Of a DNA stretch of 64,000 nt, positions 59,836-64,000 are shown piece after piece (position 1 is the first letter of the stretch; each line of letters begins with the position of its first letter). This stretch comes from Proteus hauseri ATCC 700826. GTDB taxonomy: Bacteria > Pseudomonadota > Gammaproteobacteria > Enterobacterales > Enterobacteriaceae. Position numbers and translations under genes: made by a program. The stretch is taken from assembly GCF_001654965.1 (NCBI RefSeq), contig NZ_LXEV01000032.1:62001-126000 (forward strand), written 5' to 3'. The notes beneath the pieces were generated by a model, which worked only from the letters and a program-made list of their open reading frames with translations, made no database searches and was not told the DNA's origin.

Positions 59836-61287
59836 CTATTTTCCTCCAAGTAAATCTCTGGCACCCCAATGAGGAAAATGACGTCGAATAAGCTGATTAA
59901 GTTCTAGCTCAAATGTATCGTATTGCGGGATTGTTTCTTGTTGATTAGCGAGTGTCTCTCTAATTAAACCTGCGCCAACAGTAACGTTACTTAATCTATC
60001 AATAAAAATCAGCCCACCGGTATCAGTATTATATTGGTAGTTATCAAGTGCTAATGGCTCTTCAAATGAAACCTCAACACTACCAATAGCATTAAGTCCT
60101 AAGTTATCAGTCACTTGCTGCGTTAAATTATTAACATCAACCTGGTAGTGAATATTTTCAATTTTTGCTCGGCTTTTTTTACCCACAATTTTGATATCAA
60201 GTGTTTGCCCTTGGACTAAAGGTTGCTCTGACATCCACACAATATCAATCAGTGCATGATTACTAACATTGATTGTTGATTCATTTACATCAACAATAAT
60301 ATCACCACGACTAATATCAATTTCATCAGCTAAAACCAGCGTAATAGCTTGTCCTGCTTTGGCTTGAGCTAAATCACCATCAAACGTCACAATACGTTTA
60401 ATCGTCGATATTTGTTCTGAAGGCAATATCTTTATTTGTTGCCCTTGATACAACACACCAGAAGAAACAGTTCCGCTATATCCGCGAAAATCTAAATCTG
60501 GCCGATTAACATATTGCACAGGAAAACGCAGAGATTGAGATCCAACAGCTAATTTAACTGGTGCATCTTCGAGTAATGAGAGCAATGTTTTACCTTGATA
60601 CCACGGCATTGTTTGTGAAACAGAAACAACATTGTCACCATCAAGCGCTGATATAGGGACAAATTCAATAGTAAGATCGGTTGGTAACTGATCAGCAAAA
60701 GAAAGGTAGTCTTGTTGGATCGACTCAAATACAGCCTGCTGATAATCTACTAGATCCATTTTATTGATCGCGACAATTAAATGACGAATACCTAATAGAG
60801 TACTGATAAAACTATGCCGGCGAGTCTGTTCTTGCACCCCTTTTCGAGCATCGATCAGCAGAATAGAAAGCGTACTTGTTGATGCTCCTGTCGCCATATT
60901 GCGGGTATATTGAGCATGTCCTGGCGTATCCGCAATAATAAATTTGCGTTTGGCAGTAGAGAAATAACGATAAGCGACATCAATAGTTATCCCTTGCTCA
61001 CGTTCTGCGGCTAATCCATCCACCAGCAAAGCAAGATCGAGTTTTTCACCTTGCGTTCCGATCTTTTTACTTTCATTTTGCAATGTAGAAAGCTGATCTT
61101 CGTAGATCTGTCGTGTATCATGAAGTAAGCGTCCAATTAGTGTACTTTTTCCGTCGTCAACATTGCCGCAGGTTAAAAATCGTAATAACCCTTTGTTTTG
61201 TTGTGTTTTAAGATAACGTTCAACACCACCGAGCTGCGCGATTTCGCCCGCAATAATTTGATTTGTTTTGATAGCTGCTAATCCCAT
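59836..61287 (-). CDS. cysN: Sulfate adenylyltransferase subunit 1 (GTPase)
   Basis: A 483-residue GTP-binding subunit that drives APS synthesis with CysD. The G1 loop [14 protein letters not shown]3 [12 protein letters not shown] and G4 NKMDL motifs are all present, followed by EF-Tu-like beta-barrel domains. It is 11 bases after cysD. There is no fused CysC domain, as in E. coli. Confidence 0.96.
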   Translation of the reverse strand: MGLAAIKTNQIIAGEIAQLGGVERYLKTQQNKGLLRFLTCGNVDDGKSTLIGRLLHDTRQIYEDQLSTLQNESKKIGTQGEKLDLALLVDGLAAEREQGITIDVAYRYFSTAKRKFIIADTPGHAQYTRNMATGASTSTLSILLIDARKGVQEQTRRHSFISTLLGIRHLIVAINKMDLVDYQQAVFESIQQDYLSFADQLPTDLTIEFVPISALDGDNVVSVSQTMPWYQGKTLLSLLEDAPVKLAVGSQSLRFPVQYVNRPDLDFRGYSGTVSSGVLYQGQQIKILPSEQISTIKRIVTFDGDLAQAKAGQAITLVLADEIDISRGDIIVDVNESTINVSNHALIDIVWMSEQPLVQGQTLDIKIVGKKSRAKIENIHYQVDVNNLTQQVTDNLGLNAIGSVEVSFEEPLALDNYQYNTDTGGLIFIDRLSNVTVGAGLIRETLANQQETIPQYDTFELELNQLIRRHFPHWGARDLLGGK

Positions 61288-61298
61288 ACATCCTCCTA

Positions 61299-62207
61299 TT
61301 AGAAATAACCTTGGCGTTTTTTTAGTTCCATTGATGCGGATTGATCGCTATCAATCAAACGTCCTTGTCGCTCACTGCTGGTGGAAATCAGCATCTCTTC
61401 AATAATGGCGGGTAGTGTTTCTGCTTGTGATGGAATTGCCCCTGTTAAAGGCCAACATCCAAGTGTTCTAAATCGGACTTTCTGCTGTGTAATAACCTCA
61501 CCTAGTTTTAGATCAATTCTGTCGTCATCAACCATAATTAAGTTGCCATCACGCTCAATAACGGGACGATTTTGGGCAAAATAGAGCGGAACAATATCGA
61601 TATTTTCTAAATAGATATATTGCCAAATATCGAGTTCAGTCCAGTTTGATAACGGAAATACACGAATACTTTCGCCTTTATTAATTTGTCCGTTATAATT
61701 TTTCCATAATTCAGGGCGTTGATTTTTCGGATCCCAACGATGAGATCTGTCTCTAAATGAATAAATACGTTCTTTAGCACGCGATTTTTCTTCATCACGC
61801 CGAGCGCCACCAAATGCTGCATCAAAACCATATTTATCTAATGCTTGTTTTAGCCCTTCTGTTTTCATGATATCAGTGTGTTTTGCACTACCATGAGTAA
61901 AAGGATTAATACCTAATTCAGCACCTTGTGGATTGCGATAAACGTTTAAATCGAACCCATATTCTTTTGCTGTTTTATCGCGAAACTCATACATCTCGCG
62001 AAATTTCCAACCGGTATCAACATGCAATAAAGGAAAAGGTAATTTAGCGGGATAAAAAGCTTTACGAGCAAGATGCAGCATCACCGATGAGTCTTTGCCA
62101 ATTGAATAAAGCATGACAGGATTTTCAAATTCAGCGACAACTTCACGAAGAATATGAATACTTTCGGCTTCTAATTGCTGAAGATGCGTTAATTGTGTTT
62201 CATTCAT
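61299..62207 (-). CDS. cysD: Sulfate adenylyltransferase subunit 2
   Basis: A 302-residue subunit that forms APS from sulfate and ATP. The PP-loop [17 protein letters not shown] and [16 protein letters not shown] are conserved, and it ends in [10 protein letters not shown] like E. coli CysD. The frame runs 7 codons further upstream, but ATG 62207 has AAGGGATTG and is chosen. It follows cysG by 13 bases, in one operon. Confidence 0.96.
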   Translation of the reverse strand: MNETQLTHLQQLEAESIHILREVVAEFENPVMLYSIGKDSSVMLHLARKAFYPAKLPFPLLHVDTGWKFREMYEFRDKTAKEYGFDLNVYRNPQGAELGINPFTHGSAKHTDIMKTEGLKQALDKYGFDAAFGGARRDEEKSRAKERIYSFRDRSHRWDPKNQRPELWKNYNGQINKGESIRVFPLSNWTELDIWQYIYLENIDIVPLYFAQNRPVIERDGNLIMVDDDRIDLKLGEVITQQKVRFRTLGCWPLTGAIPSQAETLPAIIEEMLISTSSERQGRLIDSDQSASMELKKRQGYF

Positions 62208-62220
62208 AACAATCCCTTTT

Positions 62221-63648
62221 TTAGGCAAAATGAATCAAGGATGAGCGCGATGAAGCGTGTGCTTGTTGGCTTGGTTTATCACTAAACCAAGCCAATTGAT
62301 GGTGAAGAGCAGTCACTTCGCCGACAATTAACAACGCAGGCATCGGCGCTTTAGCGGCTAATTCAGCTAATTGAGTTAAATCTCCCGTAAAAACTTGTTG
62401 CTCTATACGTGTTGCACAGCTAATTACCGCAATAGGTGTGGATGACGAGCGACCATATTCGATTAAGCGTTGACTAATAAGCTGCGCATTAGTGGTGCCC
62501 ATATAAATGGCTAAAGTATGATTAGCTTTAGCTAAAGCAGCCCAATCAGGCTCGATACCCTCGGTTTTACAGTGCCCAGTCATAAAAGTGACACTTTGAG
62601 CATATTGACGATGAGTTAAAGGAATACCAGCATAAGCACTAGCGCCGCTAGCTGCGGTGATACCAGGAACCACTTGAAAAGTGATGCCATGTTCAGTAGC
62701 AACTTCTAACTCTTCGCCACCTCGGCCAAAAATAAACGGATCGCCCCCTTTTAGCCTAACAACGCGTTTGCCTTGTTGAACAAATTTCACAATCAATGCG
62801 TTAGTTTCTTCTTGAGCAACACTGTGATATCCCGCTCTTTTACCAACACAAATCGTCTCAGCATCACGACGAACCAGTTCCAATACTTCAGCGCTCACTA
62901 AGCTGTCGTAAAGTACAACTTCTGCTTGTTGAATAACTTGTAAGCCTCGTAATGTTAATAAGCCAGCATCACCTGGCCCTGCACCAACAAGAGCGAGTTC
63001 TCCTTGATGATGATTTTTTGGCTGCTGAAGTTGTTGCTCTAACTGCGCTTGCGCTTGGACAAGCTGGTCACTAGCAACTAAAGCTGCAAATTTCCCACTA
63101 AAAGCTTGCTCCCAAAATCGGCAACGCGCTTGAAATGTCTGCAATTGTTGCTTCACTCTGCTACGCCACTTTCCCGCTATAGTCGCCATTGTTCCTAACG
63201 ATGTTGGTAATAGCGCTTCTAGTTTTTCACGTAGCATTCTGACTAATACTGGGGCTTTACCCGCAGAAGAAATCGCGACCAAAATAGGTGAGCGATCAAT
63301 AATGGCAGGAAAAATAAAAGAGCACTGAGGCTGAGAATCCACCACATTGACAAAAATATGCCGAGCTTGAGCATCAAAATAAACTTGCTGGTTCAGTTCA
63401 CTATCATCTGTTGCCACAATGACTAACATTATTCCAATTAACTGTTCTGACTGGTACTGTGCCGATACCCACTCAATTTTCTGTTGCTGATGATATTGAT
63501 ACAACTCATCACATAAATTAGGCGCAATGACTTTTAATTTGGCTCCGGAGCGTAATAAAAGAAGTGCTTTACGCGCTGCAACATGGCCACCACCAACCAG
63601 TAGCACTGGGCGATTTTTTAATTCCACAAACAATGGTAGATAATCCAT
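62221..63648 (-). CDS. cysG: Siroheme synthase (trifunctional CysG)
   Basis: A 475-residue protein (E. coli 457) making siroheme from uroporphyrinogen III. The N-terminal dehydrogenase/ferrochelatase part starts [16 protein letters not shown]; the C-terminal SAM-dependent methyltransferase part contains [16 protein letters not shown] and [17 protein letters not shown]. It is the first gene before cysDNC on the minus strand. Siroheme is a cofactor of sulfite reductase, so the location with cysDNC and cysH is functional. Confidence 0.96.
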   Translation of the reverse strand: MDYLPLFVELKNRPVLLVGGGHVAARKALLLLRSGAKLKVIAPNLCDELYQYHQQQKIEWVSAQYQSEQLIGIMLVIVATDDSELNQQVYFDAQARHIFVNVVDSQPQCSFIFPAIIDRSPILVAISSAGKAPVLVRMLREKLEALLPTSLGTMATIAGKWRSRVKQQLQTFQARCRFWEQAFSGKFAALVASDQLVQAQAQLEQQLQQPKNHHQGELALVGAGPGDAGLLTLRGLQVIQQAEVVLYDSLVSAEVLELVRRDAETICVGKRAGYHSVAQEETNALIVKFVQQGKRVVRLKGGDPFIFGRGGEELEVATEHGITFQVVPGITAASGASAYAGIPLTHRQYAQSVTFMTGHCKTEGIEPDWAALAKANHTLAIYMGTTNAQLISQRLIEYGRSSSTPIAVISCATRIEQQVFTGDLTQLAELAAKAPMPALLIVGEVTALHHQLAWFSDKPSQQAHASSRSSLIHFA

Positions 63649-63853
63649 ACGCGTATTCTCATTTATTTGTTCAATTTATGAGAAATGACTATAAAAGGAG
63701 AAATAGCGCTTATGAAATGACAAAAAGCTATGAGATGGAACAGAAAGGAATAAGAAAAAACTTTATTTATCAAAATGTTAATAAAAAAACAAACGACAAA
63801 TGGAGTAATAAATTTCTCTATTACCCAAATCATTTTAATATTTAGCTATTACG

Positions 63854-64000
63854 CTATTCGTGTAATCCGCACTCACGTTTTAAGCCGAAAAAGCGAGTCT
63901 CTTCTTCACTCATACCTTCTTCCCATTTGCGTGTTGTATGGGTATCCCCCACAGAAAGATAACCTTGCTCCCACAATGGATGATATGGCAAATTATTTTC
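63854..64000 (-). CDS. cysH: Phosphoadenosine phosphosulfate reductase CysH, C-terminal part
   Basis: The last 48 codons of cysH, reading into the window from the right. The tail ends [12 protein letters not shown], including the catalytic ECGLH cysteine of PAPS reductases, and [14 protein letters not shown] matches the family. It is upstream of cysG, 205 bases apart, on the same strand. The rest is outside the window. Confidence 0.95.
   Translation of the reverse strand, partial: ENNLPYHPLWEQGYLSVGDTHTTRKWEEGMSEEETRFFGLKRECGLHE

Overview
The window is an AT-rich enterobacterial chromosome segment that fits the genus Proteus (Morganellaceae) best. The genus call rests on close family-level matches to E. 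coli housekeeping proteins (UshA, Gsk, HemH, Adk, HtpG, PurT, MutS, RpoS, NlpD, Pcm, SurE, TruD, IspF, IspD, FtsB, CysDNC) combined with low GC and non-E. coli gene order. No rRNA, tRNA, insertion sequence, prophage or CRISPR array was seen. The sucrose genes would fit a sucrose-fermenting species better than typical P. mirabilis, but that is only a hint.

Layout. (1) 1-11.9 kb: ushA (cut by the window edge), fsr and ybaL, then on the minus strand htpG, adk, hemH, a lone wzz chain-length gene, gsk and a DUF481 outer-membrane protein. (2) 12-20 kb: two ABC-type binding proteins without transporter partners, purT with a near-perfect PurR operator, rarD, and a sucrose block (scrK, scrB, scrR) with paired LacI-type operators but no sucrose PTS gene. 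(3) 20-25.5 kb: an orphan LuxR-type regulator with a degenerate receiver, a candidate 39-residue small protein, a three-gene phospholipid-synthesis-like operon (CDP-alcohol transferase, acyltransferase, CdsA-like) and a CPBP membrane protease. (4) 25.9-32.9 kb: allS and the allFGHK-like oxalurate/oxamate carbamoyltransferase operon with carbamate kinase and an MFS transporter, but without the rest of the allantoin pathway. (5) 33-45.3 kb: accessory genes: a yceI-like pseudogene, a 16-copy heptanucleotide repeat, a YcaC-like hydrolase and pirin pair around a striking inverted repeat, two LysR regulators, two DASS carboxylate transporters, a histidine phosphatase, a VanW protein, a decayed yebB gene and a DyP peroxidase. 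(6) 45.3-55 kb: two small unknown genes, mutS, two coupled unknown membrane-protein genes, rpoS and nlpD. (7) 55-64 kb: pcm, surE, truD, ispF, ispD and ftsB as a tight cluster, then the sulfate assimilation genes cysC, cysN, cysD, cysG and the end of cysH.

How genes work together. CysDNC activates sulfate to PAPS, CysH reduces it, and CysG makes the siroheme needed by sulfite reductase. The allFGH products with AllK would turn oxalurate into oxamate and carbamoyl phosphate and then ATP. ScrB and ScrK handle sucrose-6-phosphate and fructose. NlpD and RpoS keep their neighbourhood, but a strong terminator and a 686-base gap now separate them.

Most novel-looking parts are the unknown two-gene membrane operon between mutS and rpoS, the self-contained phospholipid-gene trio, the stand-alone binding-protein pair, the degenerate orphan regulator with the nearby small ORF, and the stand-alone oxamate module. 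All functional statements are from reading the sequence and recalled family knowledge; no search was run.
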